From Armatimonadetes bacterium UBA1398 (GTDB lineage Bacteria; Armatimonadota; Zipacnadia; UBA1398): a DNA stretch of 64,000 nt. The notes under the pieces were generated by a model that ran no database searches, was not told the origin of the DNA, and saw only the letters and a list, made by a program, of their open reading frames with translations. This document shows, piece by piece, positions 41,784 to 49,945 of the stretch. Each line of letters begins with the position of its first letter. Within the stretch, counting starts at the first letter, position 1. A program made the position numbers and the translations under genes. The stretch is taken from the NCBI GenBank assembly GCA_002305165.1, contig DBQI01000066.1:89193-153192 (forward strand), given 5' to 3'.

Positions 41784-43235
41784 GTGGAAAACCCAAAGTC
41801 CAGCACATCCGCCAAGAGACGCCGTAGCCCGAGAGGGCGACCGCACAGTGGGGCCCGCAAGAGCCACAATGACGCTCAGCCGATGCCGCGGGACGGCAAC
41901 GGCGGCGCTCGCGTCGTCGCCGATCGGAACGACCGCAGCGAGCGCGCTCGCGCGCTAACGCATGATCTGGGCACCCTTGAGGCCATGACCGTCGAGGGGC
42001 TGACCGAGGTCGCGAAGCAGCTCGATCTCGAGGGCCTCAGCAAGCTCAAGAAGCGAGAGCTCGTGCAGAAGATCATGGAGGAGCAGGCGCGCGCCCACGG
42101 CCTCCTCTTCCGCAAGGGCTACCTCGAGGTGCTGCCGGACGGCTTCGGCTTCCTCCGGGTGCACAGCTACATCCCCTGCCCCGACGATGTCTATGTGGCC
42201 CAGTCGCAGATCAAGCGCTTCGGCCTCCGGACAGGCGACCTCGTGGCGGGTCAGGTGCGGCCGCCCAAGGATAGCGCTGGTGAGCGGTACTACTCGCTGT
42301 TCCGTATCGAGTCGCTGAACGGCGATTCGCCCGATTCGGGGCGGCAGCGTGTGGAGTTCGAGGAGCTGACGCCCATCTTCCCCGATGAGCGGCTGCGGCT
42401 CGAGACGACCCGGGCCCGGATCTCCACCCGAGTCATCGACCTGGTCGCCCCCATCGGCAAGGGCCAGCGCGGGCTCATCGTCTCCCCCCCGAAGGCTGGC
42501 AAGACGACCCTCCTCAAGGACATCGGCAACGCCATCACCACCAACCATCCCGAGTGCGTCCTCATGGTCCTGCTCGTCGACGAGCGGCCCGAGGAGGTCA
42601 CGGACATCGAGCGCTCGGTCGATGGCGACGTGATCGCGTCCACCTTCGACGAGCTGCCCGAGAACCACATGAAGGCCGCCGACATGACGCTGGAGCGGGC
42701 TAAGCGGCTGGTGGAGCACGGCAAGGATGTCGTGGTGCTCCTCGACTCCATCACCCGGTTCGCGCGGGCCTCCAACCTCACGTGCACCCCCAGCGGGCGC
42801 TCCCTCTCGGGCGGCCTCGACCCCAGCGCACTGCACCGGCCGAAGCGGTTCCTGGGCGCGGCGCGGAATATCGAGAACGGCGGAAGCCTCACCATCCTGG
42901 GCACAGCCTTGGTCGACACGGGCAGCCGCATGGACGATATGATCTTCGAGGAGTTCAAAGCGACGGGCAACATGGAACTCGTCCTCGACCGGACCCTCTC
43001 TGAAAAGAAGATCTTCCCCGCCATCGACGTGCGTCGGTCGGGCACTCGGCACGATGAGCTGCTGTACTCCAGGGATGAGATGCGCCAGATGGCCCTGCTC
43101 CTCCGAGCCCTCCATGCCCTGGAGAACGAGGAGGCGACCCGCACGCTCATCGACGGTCTGAAGCAGGCGGAGAGCAACGCTGAGTTCCTGGCGATGTGCC
43201 AGAAGCGTTTCCGTGGTGCGGGCAGCATCGACTAA
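41784..43235 (+). CDS. rho: Transcription termination factor Rho
   Basis: Hexameric RNA-dependent ATPase that ends transcription. About 483 residues. A low-complexity basic N terminus (SAKRRRSPRGRPHSGARK) is followed by the Rho N-terminal helical domain (LEAMTVEGLTEVAKQLDLEG), the RNA-binding cold-shock-like domain (GYLEVLPDGFGFLR, PDDVYVAQSQIKRF), Walker A PPKAGKTTLLK, Walker B VVVLLDSITRFARA, and the R-loop region GTALVDTGSRMDDMIFEEF. GTG 41784 has AAGGG upstream; the frame extends further but without similarity. It ends before a strong hairpin. Confidence 0.97.
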   Translation: MENPKSSTSAKRRRSPRGRPHSGARKSHNDAQPMPRDGNGGARVVADRNDRSERARALTHDLGTLEAMTVEGLTEVAKQLDLEGLSKLKKRELVQKIMEEQARAHGLLFRKGYLEVLPDGFGFLRVHSYIPCPDDVYVAQSQIKRFGLRTGDLVAGQVRPPKDSAGERYYSLFRIESLNGDSPDSGRQRVEFEELTPIFPDERLRLETTRARISTRVIDLVAPIGKGQRGLIVSPPKAGKTTLLKDIGNAITTNHPECVLMVLLVDERPEEVTDIERSVDGDVIASTFDELPENHMKAADMTLERAKRLVEHGKDVVVLLDSITRFARASNLTCTPSGRSLSGGLDPSALHRPKRFLGAARNIENGGSLTILGTALVDTGSRMDDMIFEEFKATGNMELVLDRTLSEKKIFPAIDVRRSGTRHDELLYSRDEMRQMALLLRALHALENEEATRTLIDGLKQAESNAEFLAMCQKRFRGAGSID

Positions 43236-43263
43236 CCCGCAGCCAGCGCAGCGGTAGTCATGG

Positions 43264-43293
43264 CACGGGGCTCGAGTATCGTCGAGCCCCGTG
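43264..43293. terminator. Terminator-like hairpin between rho and trkH
   Basis: Perfect 12-base inverted repeat CACGGGGCTCGA (43264-43275) and TCGAGCCCCGTG (43282-43293) with a 6-base loop. It serves the convergent rho and trkH genes. A short TGTCTGT tract follows on the plus strand. Confidence 0.85.
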
Positions 43294-43321
43294 TGTCTGT
43301 ACGGCGGAGGCAGGAGCGGAA

Positions 43322-44929
43322 CTATCCGCGCCAAGTGCGTGGCAGGAGCAGGATGATCACGGAGTAGATCTCCAGCCGGCCGAGGAGACAGCAGAAACTC
43401 AGCAGTAGCTTAGCCCCCGCGGGCATCCAGCCGTAGTTCTGAGTCGGCCCTGCGCCCGAGAGCCCGGGGCCGACGTTGCTGACGCACGCGACGGTGGCCG
43501 TCAAGACGGTCACGAGGTGCGAGTCGTGGTGTCCATCGAAGCTGGGGTTGTCGGCGCCGTGGAGCAGGAACGCCAGAACGACGCTGCCGACAACGATGAC
43601 GCCCACCCACAGGACCATGAGGCCTACTATCTGCGAGACTCGGCGGGAGTCGACGATCGCGTCCCCAACCCGGATTGGTCGCTCCAGACCGGGCCGCAGT
43701 AGTCGCATCACCTCTCGATGACAGTATCGGAAGAGCACGAGTAGGCGGATCTGCTTGAGGCCGCCCGCGGTCGAGGCGGCGCATCCGCCGCCGAAGGCAA
43801 GAGCGATCAGCACGATGCGGCACAGGGCGGGCCAGGCATCGAAGTCGGCGCTGTAGTAGCCGGTGCTGGTCGCTATGGAGACGACCTGGAAGACGGCGTG
43901 ACGGGTAAGGGTAGCTTTGTCGGCGTAGGCGCTGCCTCCCCAAAGCGCCAAACCCAGCCCCACCAGCAGCGTGGAGGCAACCAGGACGACAGCGTAGAAC
44001 CGCAGCTCCTCGTTCCGCCGGTAGCCCTCGAGGGAGCCCCGCAGGGCCTGAAAGTGCAGCAGAAAGCTGATGCTCGAGAACAGCATGAACACGATGGTGA
44101 CGACTTCGAAGTAGAGCGCGGAGGGATGTCCCGTCTGCGCGTAGTGCGCGATGGAGGCGTCCTTGGTGGAGCACCCTCCCGTGGAGATGGTGCCGAAGGC
44201 ATGGCAGATGGCGTCGAGGAGAGGCATCTTGCCCAGCCAGAAGAGGAGAACGAGCACGGCGGTCATCGCCGCGTAGACCCCCCACAGGATGGCGGCGGTC
44301 TCACGGAGCCGGGGACGCAGCTTCTCGGCCGCTGGCCCCGGCACCTCGGCCTGGAAGACCTGGTATCCCCCGGCACTGAGAGCGGGGAGCAGGGCGAGGC
44401 ACAGCACGACGATCCCCATGCCCCCGAGCCAGTGGCAGAGGCTCCTCATGAACAGGAAGCTCGGAGGCAGGCCCTCCACCAGCCCCCGTCCCCCCTCGAC
44501 GGAGCCGTCGGTGCCGAAGACGCTCGAACTGGTAGTCGTCAGCCCGCCCATCGCCTCGAAGAAGGCATCCACGAAGGTGAAGCGCCAGTTGGGGCTGGCC
44601 CCTGTCAGGTCATCGCCCAGGGGTGTCATTCCCTTGCAGAGATAGAGCGGCACGGCGGCGAGAACAGCCAGAAGCAGCCAGCCGAAGGTCGCGATCGCAA
44701 AGCCGTCGGAGGCGCTGAAGCGGTTGCCCACGCGGCCCCACGTGGTGAGCAGCAGGATGGCGGAGACGAGGGCGCTGAGGGTGATGCCGCGTCCGAAGGC
44801 GGAGGTCGTCACGGCGGCGATACCTTCGGGGTCGCCGCCGAAGGCCGCGAGACCAAGGGATGGTATCATGGCTACAGCCATGATGCCGGCCAGCACCCCA
44901 ATGATGCGCAGCACCAGATACCAGTTCAA
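43322..44929 (-). CDS. trkH: TrkH-type potassium uptake channel
   Basis: Membrane K+ channel/transporter subunit, 535 residues with many hydrophobic spans. Four pore loops with selectivity-filter glycines are visible: FEAMGGLTTTSSSVFG, CHAFGTISTGGCS, SIATSTGYYSADF and ACVSNVGPGLSG, the fourfold M-P-M pattern of the family. TTG 44929 follows GGAGGCGTCCG. Its cytoplasmic regulatory partner TrkA (RCK domain) is not in this window, so it must be elsewhere if used. Convergent with rho across a strong hairpin. Confidence 0.95.
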   Translation of the reverse strand: MNWYLVLRIIGVLAGIMAVAMIPSLGLAAFGGDPEGIAAVTTSAFGRGITLSALVSAILLLTTWGRVGNRFSASDGFAIATFGWLLLAVLAAVPLYLCKGMTPLGDDLTGASPNWRFTFVDAFFEAMGGLTTTSSSVFGTDGSVEGGRGLVEGLPPSFLFMRSLCHWLGGMGIVVLCLALLPALSAGGYQVFQAEVPGPAAEKLRPRLRETAAILWGVYAAMTAVLVLLFWLGKMPLLDAICHAFGTISTGGCSTKDASIAHYAQTGHPSALYFEVVTIVFMLFSSISFLLHFQALRGSLEGYRRNEELRFYAVVLVASTLLVGLGLALWGGSAYADKATLTRHAVFQVVSIATSTGYYSADFDAWPALCRIVLIALAFGGGCAASTAGGLKQIRLLVLFRYCHREVMRLLRPGLERPIRVGDAIVDSRRVSQIVGLMVLWVGVIVVGSVVLAFLLHGADNPSFDGHHDSHLVTVLTATVACVSNVGPGLSGAGPTQNYGWMPAGAKLLLSFCCLLGRLEIYSVIILLLPRTWRG

Positions 44930-45193
44930 CGGACGCCTCCGGCGTCTTAGTCGGGGCCGCGCCCCCCTGGCGATGGCCCGGGCGCCGGCGTGGTAGAGTT
45001 CGGCCTTGGGGATGCAAGCCCTCCGCAGCGTGTCGCGCGAGAATGGAGAGACACCGGAGGAGAGCGTTCCCGTCCCCGGCTCGATAGCGACACGGAGGCC
45101 GTCGGAACGCTCGGTGTCGACCTGACGAGGAAGGTTGCCGGCACCGGGCGGCTAACACTCCTGTACACGTGAGAACTAGGAGGGGTATCGCCC

Positions 45194-45502
45194 GTGCCAT
45201 CCGCTTTCCAGACGCTGGACCCGTTCGCGGTCGCCCTGTGGACCCTCGTTGCCTGCGCCTTCCTCTTCATGCTCTACGTGACTCTGGCCCTGGGGCGGTT
45301 CCTCCGTGGGATCGAGGATCTGCGGCAGAGGTTCGATGAGCTATCCTCGGAGGTCTGCAGCACGGCGCGCGCACTCCGCGAGGCGCTGGAGGATGGCCGG
45401 CTGGACTCCGGTCCCGCGGCGGCGAAGCCTATAAGGGCGCCCGATCCCAAGCAGACGCCTGTCGTGGAGGCCGCGGTAACCGAGGGAAGGACCAACCCAT
45501 GA
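45194..45502 (+). CDS. Small single-span membrane protein of sigma-factor operon
   Basis: 102 residues. One transmembrane segment (FAVALWTLVACAFLFMLYVTLALG, about 11-34) is followed by a short coiled-coil-like helix (IEDLRQRFDELSSEVCSTARALREAL) and a disordered tail rich in Pro/Ala. Family not recognised. GTG 45194 has AGGAGGGG at the right distance. It overlaps the STAS gene by 4 bases (ATGA at 45499), so it is translated as part of the partner-switching operon and might tie the module to the membrane. That role is inferred from position. Confidence 0.8.
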   Translation: MPSAFQTLDPFAVALWTLVACAFLFMLYVTLALGRFLRGIEDLRQRFDELSSEVCSTARALREALEDGRLDSGPAAAKPIRAPDPKQTPVVEAAVTEGRTNP

Positions 45503-45852
45503 AACGGCTCACCATCGAGACTCGAACCGATGGGGAAGTGAGTGTGCTCTCGCTCCGTGGGGAGCTCGACGTCGCCACGGCCCCACAATTCAAGGACGCC
45601 CTGCTCCCCCTGGCGGAGGCTGGCGGCTTGATCGCCGTCTCCTTGGAGACCCTTGAGTTCCTCGACAGCCGCGGGATCGGGGTGCTGGTCGCCGCCACAC
45701 GAGCCGCCCGGGAGGCTGGCGGCGACGTGGCTATCGCCATCCCTTCACGCGCTCAGCGACATAGCATCGAGGTCCTCAAGCTGGACACATTCCTGACGCT
45801 CCGAGATGACGAGGCCCAAGCGGTAGCGGCCCTGACGGGAGGCACGCGGTGA
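45499..45852 (+). CDS. Anti-sigma factor antagonist (STAS domain, RsbV/SpoIIAA-like)
   Basis: 117-residue STAS protein. In partner switching, the unphosphorylated form binds the kinase anti-sigma factor and frees the sigma factor. The fold is shown by EVSVLSLRGELDVATAPQF and the phosphorylation loop LEFLDSRGIGVL with the target Ser57. Overlaps the upstream membrane-protein gene and the downstream kinase gene by 4 bases each, which fits strict stoichiometry. No cognate PP2C phosphatase (SpoIIE/RsbU-type) is in the window. Confidence 0.93.
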   Translation: MKRLTIETRTDGEVSVLSLRGELDVATAPQFKDALLPLAEAGGLIAVSLETLEFLDSRGIGVLVAATRAAREAGGDVAIAIPSRAQRHSIEVLKLDTFLTLRDDEAQAVAALTGGTR

Positions 45853-46247
45853 GCGCCACCTTCTTGGCGGAGGTGAGCCTCGCGGCCGACCCTCGGCTCA
45901 TCCGCGGCGTCCGTCTGCTCATCTCGTCACTTGCCGCCGATAGAGGGCTCTCGATGGATGAGATCGAGGACCTCAAGCTGGCGGTCCAGGAGGCTTGCGT
46001 GAACCGGCTGGCCCTGGGCCTGGCTCAGGATCGGCTCCGCATCGAGATCAGCGATGACCAGAACACCCTCGTCATCGCCGTGTCGGGCGATCGGCCAGGC
46101 CCTGGGAACGAGGACGAGGAGGCCGCATTGGGCCTGTCGCTGGCCGAGGCCCTGGTCGACGGGGTGTGGACCGAGGACGCCGGCGGCACTGAGCGAGTGG
46201 TCCTCCGGAAGTCGCTCCCTCCCCCGCCCGTTGGGCCGGCGAGCTAA
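45849..46247 (+). CDS. Anti-sigma factor serine kinase (HATPase, RsbW/SpoIIAB-like)
   Basis: 132-residue GHKL-type ATPase. In this family the protein binds its sigma factor and phosphorylates the STAS antagonist. The N-box is visible in DEIEDLKLAVQEACVNRLAL (Glu and Asn of the box), and a G2-like loop in ALGLSLAEALVDGVW. It is short and the G1 box is degenerate (SGDRPGPGNED), so the ATP site may be weak, as in other RsbW-like proteins. GTG 45849 overlaps the STAS gene. The sigma factor starts 21 bases downstream. Confidence 0.85.
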   Translation: MSATFLAEVSLAADPRLIRGVRLLISSLAADRGLSMDEIEDLKLAVQEACVNRLALGLAQDRLRIEISDDQNTLVIAVSGDRPGPGNEDEEAALGLSLAEALVDGVWTEDAGGTERVVLRKSLPPPPVGPAS

Positions 46248-46268
46248 GGTGGGGGGCTGACGCCACCC

Positions 46269-47300
46269 ATGACGATGTCGCCCGAAGAGGCCAGATGGCT
46301 GCGAGCCCTGCAGCAGAGCGCTCGCGACACGGAGCGTGCAGAGGCCCTGAGCGAGCTTGTTGCACGGTACGGCCACACCGTCTCAGTCGTCCTGGCGCGC
46401 GTGTTGCCGGATTCCACGCGTAGTCCGAGGCTGCGTGCGCTGGGTGAGTTGGTGCTGTGCGAAATCGCTCTCGCCCTGCCGCCTGAGGGCACACTCGATC
46501 TGCCGACGGCGATCCGCCAGTGGGTTCGACGCAAGCTCGAGAAGGTGCTGTTCCGCCAGATCCAGTCCGATGACGAGGAGAGCATCGAGGCCGCCCAGGC
46601 TGAGCTGGTGTTCCTCTACGACGGGCTGGCTCTATCTCTCGCCCATCGCTTCTCCGAGCGTGGCGAGCCCGTCGAGGACCTGCAACAGGTCGCGCGCTTG
46701 GGGTTGCTCCGAGCGCTGCGGCGCTTCGATGCTGAGCGGGGCGTGCGTTTCGCCACTTACGCGACGCAGAGCGTGGTGGGGGAGCTGAAAAAGCACTTCC
46801 GCGACCGCGGCTGGGGGGTGCATGTCCCCCGCAGCCTGCAGGAGGTGAATCTCGCCGCTCGGCGAGCCTCGGACACCCTCACCCAGCAGCTGGGCCGGTC
46901 GCCCACGGTCGATGAGATCGCTGGGAGCATCGGGCAGAGCCCTGAGATGACGCTCGAAGCGCTCGAACTGGGCCAGCAGGCGTACGAGCTCCTATCGCTC
47001 GATGAGGCGGCGGGCGATGACGAAGAAGGCACTGTGATGGGGGACTTCATCGCCAGCGGCGCCGGCGCCACATCGGACTTTCGCGACCTGGCGGAGGCCG
47101 AGACCATCCTCGACGCTCTGCCGACGCGGCTGCGGAAGATCGTGCGATGGCGCCACCTCGAAGGGTTGAGCCAGACGGAGATCGCGGCGCGGCTGGAGAT
47201 CTCGCAGATGCACGTATCGCGGCTCTACCGGCGTGCCATCTCGATGATCCACGCCTCCCTTGCCGACGATGAGTCCAGCGGCGGGAGGACGCCGCAATGA
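46269..47300 (+). CDS. Sigma-70 factor of the SigB/SigF type with an extra N-terminal domain
   Basis: 343 residues, about 80-90 longer than usual SigB/SigF proteins. Residues about 110-185 are region 2: EDLQQVARLGLLRALRRFDAERGVRFATYAT, with the -10 recognising GELKKHFRDRGWGVHVPRS. Region 3 is DTLTQQLGRSPTVDEIAGSIG. Region 4 is LPTRLRKIVRWRHLEGLSQTEIAARLEISQMHVSRL, a helix-turn-helix. The first 100 residues (ELVARYGHTVSVVLARVLPD, LRALGELVLCEIALAL, PTAIRQWVRRKLEKVLFR) look like a second, degenerate ECF-like region 2 or a helical regulatory domain. It is followed directly by the AI-2E-family gene (4-base overlap). Regulation by the upstream STAS/kinase pair is inferred from position. Confidence 0.92.
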   Translation: MTMSPEEARWLRALQQSARDTERAEALSELVARYGHTVSVVLARVLPDSTRSPRLRALGELVLCEIALALPPEGTLDLPTAIRQWVRRKLEKVLFRQIQSDDEESIEAAQAELVFLYDGLALSLAHRFSERGEPVEDLQQVARLGLLRALRRFDAERGVRFATYATQSVVGELKKHFRDRGWGVHVPRSLQEVNLAARRASDTLTQQLGRSPTVDEIAGSIGQSPEMTLEALELGQQAYELLSLDEAAGDDEEGTVMGDFIASGAGATSDFRDLAEAETILDALPTRLRKIVRWRHLEGLSQTEIAARLEISQMHVSRLYRRAISMIHASLADDESSGGRTPQ

Positions 47301-48697
47301 GTGGGGACCGCGGCGGCTCACCTCCCGAAGCGCCCCTCGATCTGCTGAACATCGTCCGGCGAGAGTGGCATCACCTAGCCCTCATCGCCCTGGCTGTCTG
47401 GCTTCTCTACCAGGTTCGCGCGATTCTGGGCCCGTTCCTCATCGGCATCCTCGCGGGCTACATCATGGACCCAGCCCTCGACCGACTCGAACGGAGAGGC
47501 TGGTCGCGGAGCCGCGCCGTCAGCTTTGTCTTCCTCCTTGCGTTCCTGGGTATCGCCATCGCGCTACTCGTGTTCATCCCGCTTCTCATCACCCAGGGCC
47601 AGAGCTTGGCAGCCACGATCGGCCACTCCGCCGAAGCGATCGACGCATGGGTGCAGACCATGCCACGGGTCGGGGCCGCAGTGGAGGAGATGGAATCCCG
47701 GCTACCCTCGAACCAGGAATCGGACGAGGGGAACGAAGAGACCCCCAAGTTCGTGGGCCCACCCCTATGGCCGATGGAGCCCGCCGCCGAGTCCGAGGGG
47801 CTTGAGGGAGGCGAGTCCGAGGCTGGTTCCGACGCTGCCGAGGAAGCGCAGCCCTCGCTCCGTGCGGAGTGGGATGCCTGGTATGCGGAGAACCTGCCGA
47901 CGTGGGTGCCTGAGGGGGTGCGTCGCAGCCTCCCTGCCCCCGATCTCTCGGATCCGGCGGCCGCGCTGCTCCAGTACCGAGGCCAGTTGACGCGCTGGGG
48001 CCAGACCCTTGCGGCGCGGGTCGGGGGGGCCCTCTGGGGCTCCGTGAGCACCCTGTTCTTCTACCTTTTCACCCCCTTCGTGGCCTTCTACTTCATGCGG
48101 GACATCGACTCATTGAGGAAGCGGGTGTGGTCCTGGGTGCCCGAGCAGTACCGTGGGCGCGCCCAGGGAGCAATGGGCCAGATGAACGGCATGCTGGCGA
48201 GCTACTTCCGAGGGCAGCTCGTGCTGATGTTCCTCGCGTTCTGCGCCTGCCTCGCGGTGCTGCTGATTCTGCGGGTGTGGCTGGGTATCGACAACATCCT
48301 CGTTGTGGCGTTCACCAACGGGCTGCTCTACGCGGTACCCGTCCTGGGCCCCTTCGTGGCGAGCGCGGTTGCGGTGATCGTCGGCTTCACGACCACCGAT
48401 GGTAACCCGTGGGTGGCGGCGCTGATCATGCTGGGGGTTATTCAGGGGCTGAACCTGGTGTTCGACCAGGTGGTGACCCCGAAGATCGCCGGCGAGCGGG
48501 TGGGGCTGCACCCCCTTGTTGTCATCTTCTCGGTGCTCGCCGGCGCCACCCTACTGGGTTTCGTGGGCATGATCATCGCCGTCCCCTCGGCAGGAGCGAT
48601 CAAGATCGCCATCGACTCCTTCATGCCCGAGGTGTTCAAGAGAGAGCCCGAGGACGAGCCCTCGGGCACTCCGGACAGTGACCAGCACGAGGAGTGA
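47297..48697 (+). CDS. AI-2E family transporter (UPF0118)
   Basis: 466-residue membrane protein of the AI-2E/TqsA family, whose members export autoinducer-2 or act as Na+/Li+(K+)/H+ antiporters. Typical features: VRAILGPFLIGILAGYIMDPALDRLERRG at the start, FFYLFTPFVAFYFMRDID in the middle, and a C-terminal block GFTTTDGNPWVAALIMLGVIQ, DQVVTPKIAGERVGLHPLVVIF. Residues about 125-190 are an acidic, Pro/Glu-rich insert (NQESDEGNEETP) that relatives lack or have shorter, predicted to be disordered and outside the bilayer core. It overlaps the sigma-factor gene by 4 bases and ends the partner-switching operon, so it may be a target or sensor of that system (inference). Confidence 0.9.
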   Translation: MSGDRGGSPPEAPLDLLNIVRREWHHLALIALAVWLLYQVRAILGPFLIGILAGYIMDPALDRLERRGWSRSRAVSFVFLLAFLGIAIALLVFIPLLITQGQSLAATIGHSAEAIDAWVQTMPRVGAAVEEMESRLPSNQESDEGNEETPKFVGPPLWPMEPAAESEGLEGGESEAGSDAAEEAQPSLRAEWDAWYAENLPTWVPEGVRRSLPAPDLSDPAAALLQYRGQLTRWGQTLAARVGGALWGSVSTLFFYLFTPFVAFYFMRDIDSLRKRVWSWVPEQYRGRAQGAMGQMNGMLASYFRGQLVLMFLAFCACLAVLLILRVWLGIDNILVVAFTNGLLYAVPVLGPFVASAVAVIVGFTTTDGNPWVAALIMLGVIQGLNLVFDQVVTPKIAGERVGLHPLVVIFSVLAGATLLGFVGMIIAVPSAGAIKIAIDSFMPEVFKREPEDEPSGTPDSDQHEE

Positions 48698-48706
48698 GGG
48701 CGCGAC

Positions 48707-48895
48707 CTACGGCCGCACGCGGCTCCGATACAGCTCCACGATGCGGAAGAGCTGCCCCTGCATCCGCTCCGCCACCGCGCCCTCCACCGTCACATCGTTG
48801 ATGGGCGATCCGGAGCCGGCGGCGGTGAAGCGGCTGCTCCGGGGGGAGTAGTGGCGTGGTGGGGGGAAGGCCCTCACCCCTGGCCCCTCTCCCAA
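48707..48895 (-). other. Orphan coding-like fragment with GEGPGVRA repeat
   Basis: 62 codons. The end, SPINDVTVEGAVAERMQGQLFRIVELYRSRVRP, reads like real protein, perhaps the tail of a lost gene. The start, GEGPGVRAFPP, comes from a CT-rich dispersed repeat (48871-48893) of a type that often produces spurious ORFs in environmental genomes. No ribosome site. Not called as a gene. Confidence 0.3.
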
Positions 48896-49134
48896 GCCGA
48901 GCCTTCCCCATAAGCTTGTTGCTTATAGGTAAAGGTACAGGTGGGTGATCACTTGAAAGGGTCCGCATGGCAGACTCTACCTGGTGCGGCGAGCAGTGTG
49001 ATGGCGGTATGGCCGAGTGTCGGGCGGCATGGGTTCTGCGGTATCTTCGGCTCCCTGACGCTCGGCTGGTGACCCGTTGTCAGCGCGTTCTGGCCGCCAG
49101 GCTTCGCTGTGCTACGCCCTGACAAGCTGGCCAT

Positions 49135-49320
49135 CCCTCCCCCGCGGCGATGCACGCGAGGGAGGGACGAGTCCTGAGCGGTGCGGTGCTGACGTGAAGC
49201 CTGCCGGGACCGGGCGAGAGTGCTCCCCTCCTGCCCTCTGGACACCCTCCCCCGCGGCTCGTCCGGCGTCGCTGCGCTTCGCCGTGGCAAGTCGCCGTGA
49301 CATGCGCACGAGGGAGGGAG
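49135..49320. repeat. Two related repeat units with inverted GC-rich ends
   Basis: Unit one (49135-49167) and unit two (49245-49320) both begin CCCTCCCCCGCGG and end in GAGGGAGGGA preceded by GCACG. CCCTCCC and GGGAGGG at the ends are inverted with respect to each other, so each unit can fold into a hairpin. The second unit carries about 40 extra bases. Confidence 0.6.
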
Positions 49321-49377
49321 CGAGGCCGCCGGTGCGAGCCCGGCACCGAGCAGGGCTCTGTCATCCAAGGAAGGGGC

Positions 49378-49420
49378 TTGCTGGATGACGGAAGAGTGTT
49401 AGAATATGCGCAATGTCTAA
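49378..49420 (+). promoter_or_regulatory. arsR promoter and self-operator overlapping its start codon
   Basis: TTGCTG (49378-49383) and TAGAAT (49400-49405) with a 16-base spacer. The expected transcription start falls at the ATG (49413), so the message may be leaderless; indeed no ribosome site is present. A dyad TTAGA (49399-49403) and TCTAA (49416-49420) overlaps both the -10 box and the start codon, a fitting place for autorepression by the ArsR-type protein. Confidence 0.55.
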
Positions 49421-49829
49421 TACATCTTGCGAACACAGGGACCTGGAGCGCCACATAGCGGTGTTCGACGCGCTCTCCAGCAGACCGCGGGCACTTATCC
49501 TCCACGCGCTCGCAGACCACCGGCTGTGTGTGGGGGTACTGGCACGGCGCCTGGGCATCACGCAGAGCGCCGTGTCACAGCACTTGAGGATCCTCCGTGC
49601 AGCGGGGCTCGTGCAGGGGTCACGGGACGGCAGTCGGGTGCATTACGAGATCGTCCCGGAGGCGTTGGAGCAATGTGCGGTGGCCATCGCACAGCTTGTG
49701 CACACCGCGACGAGTGACGAGGAAGGGCCGGACCGGGCCCGGGACGCTGGAACACCAGAAGCCGACCGACCAAAGAAGCGCTCCGGAGGGGTACACGGTG
49801 GAGCAGACCCGGAAGTATCAAGGGGGTAA
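49413..49829 (+). CDS. ArsR/SmtB-family transcriptional regulator
   Basis: 138-residue winged helix-turn-helix repressor. DNA-binding part: ALSSRPRALILHALADHRLCVGVLARRLGITQSAVSQHL with recognition helix ITQSAVSQHLRIL, then the wing (LVQGSRDGSRVHYEIV). The classic ELCVCD metal site is reduced to HRLCVGVL with a single Cys, so the signal sensed is uncertain. The C-terminal 45 residues are disordered and out of step with relatives: a shifted frame reads APEGYTVEQTRKYQGG, which resembles the cysteine-rich tail of other ArsR proteins, so a frameshift is possible. It is followed by the ABC exporter genes, which it may control. Confidence 0.88.
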   Translation: MSNTSCEHRDLERHIAVFDALSSRPRALILHALADHRLCVGVLARRLGITQSAVSQHLRILRAAGLVQGSRDGSRVHYEIVPEALEQCAVAIAQLVHTATSDEEGPDRARDAGTPEADRPKKRSGGVHGGADPEVSRG

Positions 49830-49945
49830 CACAGGGTGCGCGTGCACAGCGAGACTGCAGATCCCTTGACTTGCCGGACCGTGGTCGCGTCCCAGGAGGC
49901 CAATGCGGCGCACCGGGCAGCGCGCTCCCGTGGAGGTCACGCCGC

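Larger units (their letters stand above)
48698..49412. other. Repeat-rich spacer without clear genes
   Basis: 715 bases. From the left: a minus-strand fragment at 48707-48895, a CT/GA-rich repeat at 48871-48893, a less GC-rich stretch near 48905-48950, two related units bounded by CCCTCCCCCGCGG and GAGGGAGGG (49135-49167 and 49245-49320), and the arsR promoter at its right end. No complete gene, tRNA or transposase was seen. It looks like a scrap zone where mobile or decayed material has accumulated. Confidence 0.5.

Noticed and set aside
44930..45193. SigB-type promoter before the partner-switching operon
   Set aside because: I looked for GTTT-N13-15-GGGTAT-like boxes in this 264-base spacer and found no convincing pair.
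49135..49320. CRISPR-like repeat array
   Set aside because: Only two units of unequal length, no regular spacers and no cas genes.
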